The translations under genes were made by a program, and so were the position numbers. This document shows positions 7,608-15,616 of a DNA stretch of 64,000 nucleotides, piece by piece. Each line of letters starts with the position of its first letter. The first letter of the stretch is position 1. The DNA lies in assembly GCA_017554105.1 (NCBI GenBank), contig JAFZIY010000026.1, positions 62,001-126,000 on the forward strand. Direction: 5' to 3'. The notes beneath the pieces were generated by a model. The model was not told where the DNA came from. It did not search any database and worked only from the letters and a program-made list of their open reading frames with translations. The DNA is from Prevotella sp. (GTDB lineage Bacteria > Bacteroidota > Bacteroidia > Bacteroidales > Bacteroidaceae).

Positions 7608-8465
7608 TTAGTAGGAATAAACCAGACCGTACTTCTCGTGCAGTAGCCGGAGGGAACCGTCAGACTTCATCCTACGAATCACGTCATTTACCAACTCCAT
7701 CAAGTCTTCCTGTCCTTTCCGCATCAACACGCCAATCTCACCATGATTGAAAGGCTCGTTCAGCAATGGTGCGGCAAGTCGTGTATCGGTCTGTACATAA
7801 TATGGTGCCTCTGTTATTTCAGTTATCATCACATCAGCCTCACCTTCAGCCACGAGGGTTGGTATTTCCTCATTCTTCTGGTGAACAATGATTGTGGCAT
7901 GAGTGAGGTTTTCGTTTGCAAACTTCTCGTTCAAGCCTCCCGGATTAACCATAACACGCACTTCCGGCTTGTCAATGTCCTCCAATGACTGATATCGTTC
8001 ACTGTCTTCCGCACGGCATAATATTGTCTTTCCATTGGCAAGATATCCCTCACTCATCTGCATCGTCTCACATCTGGTGTCGGTAATTGTTATGCCACCA
8101 ATGGCAAAGTCGAACATCTGAGGCTCGGCAAGCACATCAGCCGTCAACGTAGGCCATGAAGTCCTGACATAACCCACTCCGACGCCCAGTCTCTTTGCTA
8201 TCTCCTCTGCCATTTCTATTCCGAAGCCCCAATACCTGCCCGTCTCCGGCTCATAGAAAGAAAGCGGACGATAGTCGCCTGTAGTGCCTATGAGCACTGT
8301 GCCACGCTCCACGATTTCCGCGACTTTCCCGCCGGTGGGTGTTATGCTACCCTCCTCAATATTATCGTTACATGCGGATGCCACCATCATACCGCAGAAG
8401 GTCAGTATGACATATAACACACCCCTCATTGTGAAACGACTTGAATCTTTCTTGTCTATCAACAT
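7608..8465 (-). CDS. Solute-binding lipoprotein of family 3, cyclohexadienyl-dehydratase (PheC)-like
   Basis: The ATG at 8465, preceded by AGGA, is preferred to the TTG at 8483. The protein of about 285 residues has a lipoprotein signal ending MMVASAC-N. The body is a periplasmic binding fold of family 3: GTTGDYRPLSF, GFGIEMAEEIAKRLGV, TSWPTLTADV, FDFAIGGITITDTR, VMVNPGGLNEKFA and ADVMITEITEAPYY. The TSWPTL and VNPGG.NE.FA motifs are those of cyclohexadienyl/arogenate dehydratase-like members, so it may be an enzyme or a binding protein. No ABC permease is nearby. It converges with the DUF4252 gene. Confidence 0.8.
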   Translation of the reverse strand: MLIDKKDSSRFTMRGVLYVILTFCGMMVASACNDNIEEGSITPTGGKVAEIVERGTVLIGTTGDYRPLSFYEPETGRYWGFGIEMAEEIAKRLGVGVGYVRTSWPTLTADVLAEPQMFDFAIGGITITDTRCETMQMSEGYLANGKTILCRAEDSERYQSLEDIDKPEVRVMVNPGGLNEKFANENLTHATIIVHQKNEEIPTLVAEGEADVMITEITEAPYYVQTDTRLAAPLLNEPFNHGEIGVLMRKGQEDLMELVNDVIRRMKSDGSLRLLHEKYGLVYSY

Positions 8466-8517
8466 AATAATAATCCTAATCAATGCTTATTTTGCGAATG
8501 CAAATGTTTTCGGGAGG

Positions 8518-8525
8518 CAAAGGTA
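8518..8525 (-). promoter_or_regulatory. Candidate -7 box for the PheC-like gene
   Basis: TACCTTTG on the minus strand, about 50 bp upstream of the chosen ATG. Confidence 0.5.
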
Positions 8526-8558
8526 TATATTTTTACCGTATTATTAAGTATTTTTCAT

Positions 8559-8566
8559 TATCTTTG
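8559..8566 (+). promoter_or_regulatory. Candidate -7 box for the C1 peptidase gene
   Basis: TATCTTTG, 83 bp upstream of the start at 8649; no clear -33 element. Confidence 0.5.
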
Positions 8567-8648
8567 CACCAGAGATTCTACTTTTGTTGACTCACGTCAC
8601 GAATCCACGAATTACAATAACCTAAAAAATGACTAACAAGACAAAAAT

Positions 8649-9728
8649 ATGATGAGAATAGTAGCACTGATAACAGCCATCATCCTAGCGATGCCCATGG
8701 TGGGACAGCAGCACAAGACATTTACCGTGAAGAAGCAGATTCCGATAACGTCTGTCAAAAACCAATATCGCAGTGGCACCTGCTGGGCATACGCTACGCT
8801 GGGATTCTTCGAGAGCGAGATACTTCGCAAGACAGGCAGGACATACGACCTATGTGAGATGTTCGTGGTCAACAAGGACTACATGGACTGTGCCACGCAC
8901 TATGTGAGGATGCACGGCTACAGTCAAATCTCGGAAGGCGGCTCGTGTGACGATGTATTGGAGGTAATCCGTCAGCACGGCATCTGCCCGGAGTATGCCA
9001 TGCCTGCACCGGGGTCTCTTACAGGTGACTCGTTGGCTAATTTCAAGGTGTTCTTCCCTGAACTGGAACGTACCGTACGCAGTATTGTAAAAGAAGAAGC
9101 GAAGGAACCTTTGGCACATTGGAAGGATAGTGTGCAGGCAGTCATCGAGAAATACGTTGGCAGATGCCCTGAGTCGTTTGTCTATGAGGGGAAGACCTAT
9201 ACCCCACTATCGTTTGCGGAGAGTCTGGGACTGTTTAGCGACGACTATGTCAGCATTACGAGTTTTACCCACCACCCTTTCAATAAATGGTTTATCATCG
9301 AGGCTCCTTACAAGTGGCGACTGAAACCAAGTTACAACATACCGATAGAACAGTTGATGGAAGTGATTGACCTTGCCTTGGATGCCGGTTATACCGTGGC
9401 ATGGGGCGGCGACGTCTCCGGCGATTTCACCCGAACGGGACTTGCGATGCTGCCCGAAGGAACAGTGCCCACACAGCAGATGCGACAAGAGCAGTTCGAT
9501 GACTGGCGGTTTACCTACGACCACGTGATGCTCATCTATGGCAAGGCCGTTGACGAACAAGGCAAACCATACTACATGGTTAAGAATTCTTGGGGTGAGA
9601 GTGGTCAGTATAAAGGAACATGGTATATGTCACGCGACTACATGCTTCTGAACACCACATACATCTTCCTCAATAGCAACGCGCTACCAAAGAAGTTACG
9701 TAAAGCAATGAGAAGTCACGCTTACTAA
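8649..9728 (+). CDS. Exported C1-family (papain/bleomycin-hydrolase-like) cysteine peptidase
   Basis: A 359-residue protein with a signal peptide (MMRIVALITAIILAMPMVGQ). The papain-fold active site is complete: the oxyanion Gln and catalytic Cys in NQYRSGTCWAYAT (about residues 38-50), the catalytic His in YDHVMLIYG (about 293-301), and the Asn in VKNSWGE (about 315-321). The long insert between Cys and His and the WG..SG...G ending resemble the C1B aminopeptidase C group. It is likely a periplasmic or secreted peptidase. It is transcribed alone and converges with the LytTR operon. Confidence 0.88.
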   Translation: MMRIVALITAIILAMPMVGQQHKTFTVKKQIPITSVKNQYRSGTCWAYATLGFFESEILRKTGRTYDLCEMFVVNKDYMDCATHYVRMHGYSQISEGGSCDDVLEVIRQHGICPEYAMPAPGSLTGDSLANFKVFFPELERTVRSIVKEEAKEPLAHWKDSVQAVIEKYVGRCPESFVYEGKTYTPLSFAESLGLFSDDYVSITSFTHHPFNKWFIIEAPYKWRLKPSYNIPIEQLMEVIDLALDAGYTVAWGGDVSGDFTRTGLAMLPEGTVPTQQMRQEQFDDWRFTYDHVMLIYGKAVDEQGKPYYMVKNSWGESGQYKGTWYMSRDYMLLNTTYIFLNSNALPKKLRKAMRSHAY

Positions 9729-9746
9729 GAATAAAACGGGAAAAGC

Positions 9747-10460
9747 CTATAGCATGTTTTTCTGAAGGTAGGCGTCAAAAGGAGGACGGTATGAGTCGGT
9801 AACGTGGATAATCTCCTTGCCGATATATACGCAGTTGTTGCGGTCAACGCTACGTATCTTCTTAAGTGCCACGATGTATGAGCGATGGATGCGCAAGAAG
9901 TCGGATGCCGGCAGCATGTCCTCGACAGCCTTCATGGTAATGTGCGTGATGAGTTTCGAGCCGTCGTCAAGGTAGAACACCACATAGTCTTTCATTCCGC
10001 TGACATACATTATGTCGGACATATTGAGTTGACGCAACTCTCCGTCAACACGGATGAATATGTTGTCGCGCCCTGCGGGTGCTGTTGTCGCTGCCGTCTC
10101 TGTCTCTCTCGAGAACCACCGTTGTGCTTTCTCCACAGCAGCGATGAACTTATTGTATCTTATCGGCTTGAGAAGGAAGTCGAGTGCACTCACCTCATAA
10201 CTCTCGAAGGCATACTCCTTGAATGCGGTAGTGAAAATAACACGCGTCTTTTCTGGTATAAGACGTGCCAGTTCCATGCCGTTGATGTCTGGCATCTGAA
10301 TGTCGAGGAAGAGGAGATCGACAGCCAGACTCTTTATTGCAGTCATCGCCTCCACGGAGTCGGTATACGACCCCATGAGCTGCAGTTCGGGTGTCCTTGC
10401 AACATACGACTCTAGCAGTTTTACTGCCAATGGTTCATCATCAACTATTATGCAGGTCAT
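9747..10460 (-). CDS. LytTR-type response regulator
   Basis: The start at ATG 10460 (MTCIIVDDEPLAVKLLESY) gives 237 residues; the longer frame to 10550 would run back into the kinase gene. The receiver domain (1-120) has the acidic pair DDE, the phospho-acceptor in FLDIQMPDI (Asp about 55) and the conserved Lys in LKPIRY. The LytTR DNA-binding domain (about 140-237) has the typical IFIRVDGELRQLNMSDIMYV, FLRIHRSYIVAL and a VTDSYR ending. It is the partner of the kinase ending 27 bp upstream. The likely target is the outer-membrane barrel gene, which has a 14-bp direct repeat upstream. Confidence 0.93.
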   Translation of the reverse strand: MTCIIVDDEPLAVKLLESYVARTPELQLMGSYTDSVEAMTAIKSLAVDLLFLDIQMPDINGMELARLIPEKTRVIFTTAFKEYAFESYEVSALDFLLKPIRYNKFIAAVEKAQRWFSRETETAATTAPAGRDNIFIRVDGELRQLNMSDIMYVSGMKDYVVFYLDDGSKLITHITMKAVEDMLPASDFLRIHRSYIVALKKIRSVDRNNCVYIGKEIIHVTDSYRPPFDAYLQKNML

Positions 10461-10497
10461 TGGATTTAGGAGTTTGGAGTTAGAAGTTAGGAGTTCT
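10461..10497. repeat. TTAGGAGTT-type short repeat at the kinase/regulator junction
   Basis: On the plus strand ATTTAGGAGTT, TGGAGTTAGAAG, TTAGGAGTTC. On the coding strand it supplies the kinase's last codons and stop (AACTCCTAA) and fills the gap up to the regulator ATG. The same repeat type is at 17364-17434. Confidence 0.75.
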
Positions 10498-11548
10498 TGC
10501 CTATCTGCACTTTCACATGATAAATATTGTCTTCGAGCGACTGTTCCCATTCGTATCTTCCAGCATATAGGAGTTCGAGGCGGCGTCGAGTGTTCTCGAG
10601 TCCGATGCCACTACCGCTACGGTCGCTGTCGCTCTTCGGATAGTTGGTGTTGTCGCAAGTGAATGTTATTGTCCCGTCACTCTCTGTCAAACTGATTTCT
10701 ATCTGTGAAGGCTTGCTGCTGCTTACTCCGTGTTTGAAAGCGTTCTCGACAAGTGAGATGAACAGCAGTGGTGCCACCTGCGTGTCGGGATTGGCAACAG
10801 CAAACTCAGTAGATACCGTAGTGCGCTCGTTGCAGCGCAGCCTCATCAGTTCGATATAGTTACGCATGAACTCCACCTCTCCGCTCACAGGGACAAACGG
10901 TTTGTTTGTCTCGTACATGGCATAGCGCAACAGGTCGCTCAGTTGTGCTATGGAATCCTGGGCCTTGTCGGCATCTATCTGTGTGAGACTCGAAATGTTG
11001 TTCAGTGTATTGAAGAGGAAATGAGGGTTTATCTGGTTCTTCAGCCACTCGAGTTCTGCCTCGGTGCGTTTCTGCTGTTCCTCTTTCAACTGTCTATTGA
11101 TTACCATCGAACGCCGTACATGGTGTACCAATAAGGCTATGCCTGCGAGGAAAGCGCTCATGAATATCGCCAAAAATGCTGAGGCATAGAAACTGCTGAG
11201 AGCATACTGGCGGTAGCGTTCGTTGGGTATATTTTCTGCGAATGAGTCCGGGTTGAAGTTATAGAAGAAACCGTAAACCAATGCTGCAAGGATGATGGCA
11301 TTACCCAGCCAGAACATCCATCGGCGATTGCGATAGTATCCCCAAGGTACGAGTATGAGGGCGTTTACGAAATAGATGGCAGCCGATGTCCAGTGGACTC
11401 TCGCGTTAAAGTTGAAAGCCGACATGGCACCTGACCAACTATGTGTGGCGATGAAAGCAGAGATGGCCGGCACCATCAGGAATGCCAGCCATGCTGCTAC
11501 TTGCAGCCCGTAGAACGTAATGTCTTGTCGAGTGATATTTACTTTCAT
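10487..11548 (-). CDS. LytS-type sensor histidine kinase
   Basis: The ATG at 11548 gives 353 residues. There are four hydrophobic helices in residues 1-150 (GLQVAAWLAFLMVPAISAF, AAIYFVNALILVPWGYY, WLGNAIILAALVYGFFY, AFLAIFMSAFLAGIALLV), then a coiled linker and the His_kinase domain with phospho-acceptor His in QINPHFLFNTLNNI. An HATPase segment follows (VENAFKHGV, then GSGIGLENTRRRLELLY). It phosphorylates the adjacent LytTR regulator. The promoter box abuts the start codon, so its mRNA may be leaderless. Confidence 0.93.
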   Translation of the reverse strand: MKVNITRQDITFYGLQVAAWLAFLMVPAISAFIATHSWSGAMSAFNFNARVHWTSAAIYFVNALILVPWGYYRNRRWMFWLGNAIILAALVYGFFYNFNPDSFAENIPNERYRQYALSSFYASAFLAIFMSAFLAGIALLVHHVRRSMVINRQLKEEQQKRTEAELEWLKNQINPHFLFNTLNNISSLTQIDADKAQDSIAQLSDLLRYAMYETNKPFVPVSGEVEFMRNYIELMRLRCNERTTVSTEFAVANPDTQVAPLLFISLVENAFKHGVSSSKPSQIEISLTESDGTITFTCDNTNYPKSDSDRSGSGIGLENTRRRLELLYAGRYEWEQSLEDNIYHVKVQIGKNS

Positions 11549-11552
11549 ACTG

Positions 11553-11585
11553 CAAAGATATACATATTTTTTTGAAACAACCAAA
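11553..11585 (-). promoter_or_regulatory. Promoter of the LytS-LytTR pair
   Basis: On the minus strand, TTTG (11582-11585), a 21-bp spacer, then TATCTTTG (11553-11560). Expected start of transcription is about 11546-11548, at the ATG itself. Confidence 0.65.
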
Positions 11586-11595
11586 TAATTACTGT

Positions 11596-14100
11596 TTATT
11601 GTGGCATGACACCACTGGGGGATTCGTTCATGTTGCTGCCACCTGCGTTGCCAGAACCTACGTTGTTGAGCATTTCACCCTGTGACTGCTGTTCGATGAA
11701 GTCGTTGGTTACACGGTTCACGTGCTGCTTGTTCATCATCTTCGAGTTGCCGAAGGTGTAGCTTACGGTGAAGGTCACGCCAGCGATAGGCACCTTGATA
11801 TTTGTGGCGCTGGTGAAGTCCTTGCCGCGGCTCTCGCTCTCGATGAAGAGTTTTCCACCCTTGTTGAGTCCCATCGTAGCCGAGAGGCTCAGGTTGAGTT
11901 TCTTATCGAAGAGTGACTTCGAAAGGCTGGTGGTCAACAGGTTGAAACCGCCGCTCCATCCCTGAAGGGTATAACTCTTTGTTGAGGTGATGGCAAATGC
12001 GCTGATATTCATGTCCCAAGGAAGTTTCTGCTGCAGACCGGCCATGATGTTGGCGGTCCATCCGCTATTGCTCTGTCCGAGGACATCGCTGCGCAAATCG
12101 GTATAGTTGAGACCTCCGTTGAAGAAGAGTCGGGTGTTAGGTGTGACAAGCCAGTTCACGTATCCACTCACTCCCGTCTGATGACGCTTCACCACGTTGC
12201 CGTAGGTGGTGTTCAATATGTTGTCACTGTCGTAGAAGCTATACTGCGAGATACCGTTGTCCACGAAGTTGTGGTGAATGTTGATGTTGCACATCAGCTT
12301 GTTGGTGAACATATTATAGACAAGTGAGATGTTGTGGGCTTTCTCCACGTCGAGGTCTGGATTACCATAGCTCCGTGCGATAGGGTTGGTCTTGTCAACG
12401 TAGGGATTCAGGTAAGAGATACCCGGACGGCTGATACGCATGTTATAAGAGAGTCCAAGGTTACTGCCCGGCGAAAGAGTGTACTGGAAACTGGCCGTTG
12501 GTACCAGACTACCGTAACTGGTGCTGAAGTCGTTTCCACCGCCCAGGTGGTATTTCACGTCCTGCCAGGTGTACTCGTAGCGTAGTCCGGCCTTCACTCC
12601 GAACTTGTTGAAGTTACCGGCATATTCGCCGTAACCTGCCAGGATGGAGTTCTTGTACTCATATTCGGAGCTTGAGGTTGGATCGTATGTACCCTGCAGA
12701 TAGTACTTTGAATCGGAAGTAGCATCGTGCAACTGCAACTTGCTACCCAGACTGAGTGTCTGTCCGACGGCCAGCGGCATGGTGTAGTCCACCTGGAAGA
12801 TGTGGTTGGTGGTCTTGTCTTTGTTCTCCGAATAGCGGTCGGTCAGGTCGATGAGCGATGAGGCCAGGCCAAAGTTGTTTGTCATCTCGGTGTTGGCAGG
12901 GCTGTAGCTCAGTTGATAGGTCAGAGCCAGCGACTGGGTGCGTTCCTTGTTGAAGAATCGCTGGTAGTCAATGCTACCGCTGAACGATGTGCGCGAGTTC
13001 TTCATGTCGGTCGTACTGCTGTAGCTGAATCCGTCGCCGAATCCGTTGCCGCCCATGAGTGTGGACGATGTTCCTTTGCTCTTCATGCTCATGCTGTTGA
13101 TAGATGCTGTGGCATTGATGGTGCTCATGGGGTCGAGTTGATAGCCCAGCGACAGGCTTCCCATGGTGAATGGCGTCTTCACGTCGTTCTCCGAAGTCAT
13201 TATCTGCTTCATTCCGTTGTCCTGAAGTTGTTCCATTTCGGTGGTGGTGTTGCCCGGCTTGTTGTAACTGGTCATCACGTTGGCACTATAGGAGAGTTTG
13301 CCCTGCTGGCCACTAACGAATGCACTGGCACCCAACTGCTTGGTGCCAACCGATGCGCGTACCGTTCCATTGTAGCCGTTCAGACTCTGCGGAGCCATCA
13401 TGCTCTGCTGGTTCATCACGATGTTCAGTATGCCCGTGGAGCCCTCGGCATCGTATTTCGCACCAGGATTGGTCATCACCTCAATACTTTTCACAGCCGT
13501 GGCCGGCATACTCTTGAATATCATCGAGGGGTTCGACTGGAACATCACGTTGGGCATTCCGTCTACATAAACCTTGAACGACGAGGAGCCGTTTACGGAG
13601 ATGTTGTCCTGACCGTCAACCGTTACCATAGGGACCTTGCGGAGCATGTCGAGCACTGTGTTCGACTTCGAGTCCTCGTCTTCGGCCACGTTGTAGCTCA
13701 TCTTGTCAACCTCCATCTTTACGAGAGGTTTCTGTGCGATGATCTCGACTCCCTGAAGACTGGTAGAACTCTCCTTGATAAGTACTGTGCCAAGGTCGAT
13801 GGTGGATTGCGAACCCAACTGAACCTTGACGCTCTTGTCTTCCTTGCCCACACTGCTGAAAACGATGTTAAACAAACCCTTACCAGCGATGGCCTGACTG
13901 AACGAACCGTCGTCCTTGGTCAGGAACATCGCTGTAGGTTTTGTTTTGTTACCCTGAGAATAAACTCTTACCGTGGCGTATGGCTCAGGCTCGTTCAGAG
14001 TAGAGTCCTTAAGTACGCCCTTCACTGTCGTTGTCTGTCCGCTGACAGTCAACATGAAAACAGATAATACTGCTAAAACCAATAATCTAATACCTTTCAT
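11596..14100 (-). CDS. Outer-membrane beta-barrel protein, TonB-receptor-like (OMP_b-brl_3 family)
   Basis: An 834-residue protein with a signal peptide (MKGIRLLVLAVLSVFMLTVS). Residues about 25-110 form a carboxypeptidase-regulatory-like beta-sandwich (VKGVLKDSTLNEPEPYATVR). A plug-like region follows (about 120-230; NTVLDMLRKVPMVTVDGQD, GSSSFKVYVDGMPN). The rest is a long barrel with an aromatic-rich, OMP_b-brl_3-type pattern. The C-terminal tail is Asn/Gly-rich (NNVGSGNAGGSNMNESPSG). It lies upstream of a LytS/LytTR pair, a frequent arrangement in this phylum, and is the probable regulated target. The substrate is unknown. Confidence 0.88.
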   Translation of the reverse strand: MKGIRLLVLAVLSVFMLTVSGQTTTVKGVLKDSTLNEPEPYATVRVYSQGNKTKPTAMFLTKDDGSFSQAIAGKGLFNIVFSSVGKEDKSVKVQLGSQSTIDLGTVLIKESSTSLQGVEIIAQKPLVKMEVDKMSYNVAEDEDSKSNTVLDMLRKVPMVTVDGQDNISVNGSSSFKVYVDGMPNVMFQSNPSMIFKSMPATAVKSIEVMTNPGAKYDAEGSTGILNIVMNQQSMMAPQSLNGYNGTVRASVGTKQLGASAFVSGQQGKLSYSANVMTSYNKPGNTTTEMEQLQDNGMKQIMTSENDVKTPFTMGSLSLGYQLDPMSTINATASINSMSMKSKGTSSTLMGGNGFGDGFSYSSTTDMKNSRTSFSGSIDYQRFFNKERTQSLALTYQLSYSPANTEMTNNFGLASSLIDLTDRYSENKDKTTNHIFQVDYTMPLAVGQTLSLGSKLQLHDATSDSKYYLQGTYDPTSSSEYEYKNSILAGYGEYAGNFNKFGVKAGLRYEYTWQDVKYHLGGGNDFSTSYGSLVPTASFQYTLSPGSNLGLSYNMRISRPGISYLNPYVDKTNPIARSYGNPDLDVEKAHNISLVYNMFTNKLMCNINIHHNFVDNGISQYSFYDSDNILNTTYGNVVKRHQTGVSGYVNWLVTPNTRLFFNGGLNYTDLRSDVLGQSNSGWTANIMAGLQQKLPWDMNISAFAITSTKSYTLQGWSGGFNLLTTSLSKSLFDKKLNLSLSATMGLNKGGKLFIESESRGKDFTSATNIKVPIAGVTFTVSYTFGNSKMMNKQHVNRVTNDFIEQQSQGEMLNNVGSGNAGGSNMNESPSGVMPQ

Positions 14101-14135
14101 AGAAATATTCTTTTATAATTAATTTTTTACTGCTG

Positions 14136-14143
14136 CAAAGATA
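14136..14143 (-). promoter_or_regulatory. -7 box of the outer-membrane barrel gene
   Basis: TATCTTTG on the minus strand, 36 bp before the ATG. No good TTTG -33 element is present, which suits an activator-dependent promoter. Confidence 0.6.
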
Positions 14144-14170
14144 TGGCAAAAATCATCTGGTGAAAAACAA

Positions 14171-14206
14171 CTTTCGACCAATTCCCGTATTTCTTTCGAC
14201 CAATTC
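14171..14206. promoter_or_regulatory. Candidate LytTR-regulator binding site: 14-bp direct repeat, 22-bp period
   Basis: CTTTCGACCAATTC occurs at 14171-14184 and identically at 14193-14206. LytTR regulators are known to bind paired direct repeats about two helical turns apart. The pair sits roughly 35-60 bp upstream of the -7 box. The assignment to the adjacent regulator is inference. Confidence 0.6.
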
Positions 14207-14259
14207 GCCAAAAAACACCAAATTGGCAATAAAAAAGACAATAATCACATCCCCATTAG

Positions 14260-14402
14260 CCATCAATTAGAGACCAACTCATATCAACTGGTCGAACAAA
14301 GTTAATAACATTGTTCAACAAAGTTATTAAGATTGTTCAACAAAGTTATTAACATTGTTAGGCGGTTTGCTACCTATTGAAAACCAGATAGATACAAAAC
14401 GC
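14260..14402 (+). repeat. Dispersed intergenic repeat with three 22-bp iterons (copy 1)
   Basis: Three tandem 22-bp units at 14291-14312, 14313-14334 and 14335-14356 (core AACAAAGTTATTAA). Successive units form imperfect palindromes (AACAA-n-GTTA-n-TAAC-n-TTGTT). Both the iterons and their flanks (ACCAACTCATATCAA before; GAAAACCAG..AG.TACAAAA after) recur at 41225-41367. It lies between the barrel gene and the reductase gene; no open frame is seen. Confidence 0.85.
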
Positions 14403-14497
14403 ATTTTCAAAGGGCAAAAAATGGGTTACACCTTATTAATATATAACGCGCGAGAAGACATTTCTTTGTCATCATGTTTCATCTTTTTTGCATGTCG

Positions 14498-14529
14498 TTT
14501 GGAGTTTAAAGAAAAAAGAATTATATTTG
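14498..14529 (+). promoter_or_regulatory. Promoter of the aldo/keto reductase gene
   Basis: TTTG (14498-14501), a 20-bp spacer, then TATATTTG (14522-14529), an excellent match to the Bacteroidota promoter. Predicted leader is about 12 nt. Confidence 0.8.
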
Positions 14530-14547
14530 CAGAAAAATCAGAGGACT

Positions 14548-15390
14548 ATGGAAAAGAGCATTAAACTGAATAACGGCGTATTGATACCACAGCCTGGTTT
14601 CGGCACTTTCATGACAAAAGACGGGGAAGAAGCGATACAGGCAGTGAGATGGGCCGTGGAAACAGGTTACAGACACATTGACACCGCTGCCATTTACAAT
14701 AACGAGAAGGGTGTCGGCGAGGGCATCAGGCAGTGCGGTGTGAGTCGTGAGGAACTATTCGTGACGAGCAAGGTATGGAACAGCGAGCGCGGATACGACA
14801 AGACTCTGAAAGCATTCGACAAGACGATGAACGACCTCGGACTCGACTATCTCGACCTCTATCTCATCCACTGGCCCGCAAACGAAAGGCAGTTTGGAAA
14901 GAAGGCAAGCAAGTTGAACCAGGAAACATGGCGCGCAATGGAGAAACTCTACGAGGAAGGACGCATCAAAGCCATCGGAGTAAGCAACTTCATGCCGCAC
15001 CATATCGAACGACTGATAGAGAAGGCAACGGTAAAGCCCGCGGTGAACCAGATTGAGTTCCACCCAGGACTGCTGCAAAAGGAGTGCGTGGAGTTCTGCA
15101 AAGAACAGGAAATAACGGTGGAGGCATGGAGTCCGTTGGGACGTGGCGAACTGATCTTCGACGAACTGCTGATGGGTTTAGCAGAGAAGTATGGCAGCAC
15201 CGTGGCACAACTCATAATACGCTGGGTGATGCAGCATGACATCGTTCCTCTGGTTAAATCGACAAAGCAGACACGCATTGAGGAGAATTTCCAGGTCTTC
15301 GACTTCGAAATAAGTAGCGAAGATATGCAAAGAATTGACGAAATGAAGCCCGTTCGCATGGGACCAGACCCTGATGATGCGGATTTCTAA
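14548..15390 (+). CDS. Aldo/keto reductase
   Basis: The ATG at 14548 (MEKSIKLNNGVLIPQPGFGT) gives 280 residues; the frame upstream to 14488 overlaps the promoter. It is an NADPH-dependent oxidoreductase with the complete AKR tetrad: Asp and Tyr in HIDTAAIYNNE, Lys in VTSKVWN and His in DLYLIHWP. The nucleotide-binding end has VPLVKSTKQTRIEEN. The short length and motif spacing resemble the AKR5 (2,5-diketogluconate reductase-like) group, but the substrate cannot be told. It is monocistronic, with its own promoter and terminator. Confidence 0.95.
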   Translation: MEKSIKLNNGVLIPQPGFGTFMTKDGEEAIQAVRWAVETGYRHIDTAAIYNNEKGVGEGIRQCGVSREELFVTSKVWNSERGYDKTLKAFDKTMNDLGLDYLDLYLIHWPANERQFGKKASKLNQETWRAMEKLYEEGRIKAIGVSNFMPHHIERLIEKATVKPAVNQIEFHPGLLQKECVEFCKEQEITVEAWSPLGRGELIFDELLMGLAEKYGSTVAQLIIRWVMQHDIVPLVKSTKQTRIEENFQVFDFEISSEDMQRIDEMKPVRMGPDPDDADF

Positions 15391-15413
15391 GGCTTTGACA
15401 GAAAGACATGTTT

Positions 15414-15483
15414 TTAGACAGAAAGACATAAAAGGATTATGCTTAATAACCGTCCTTTTTGTCTTTCTGTCTAAGTTTTTTAT
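15414..15483 (+). terminator. Strong terminator after the aldo/keto reductase gene
   Basis: Arms 15414-15436 (TTAGACAGAAAGACATAAAA...) and 15453-15474 pair over about 22 bp with one bulge, followed by GTTTTTTATG. A direct repeat GACAGAAAGACAT precedes it. Confidence 0.85.
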
Positions 15484-15578
15484 GTCTTTTTGTCAACCCA
15501 AATCTTGACCTGTGACAAATAAGAAGCGTTTTTTTTGATTTTTTCCGGCATTTATATGGTGAAGTTATGATTTTTTCG

Positions 15579-15586
15579 TAATTTTG
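15579..15586 (+). promoter_or_regulatory. Candidate -7 box for the purH-mre operon
   Basis: TAATTTTG, 30 bp upstream of the purH ATG; the -33 element is weak. Confidence 0.55.
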
Positions 15587-15616
15587 CAAACTCAATTTAT
15601 AAATAAGAACGAACGA

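Noticed and set aside
12913-14067. 384-codon plus-strand open frame
   Set aside because: It is the complement of the outer-membrane barrel gene and has a His/Cys/Arg-rich shadow composition with no domain.
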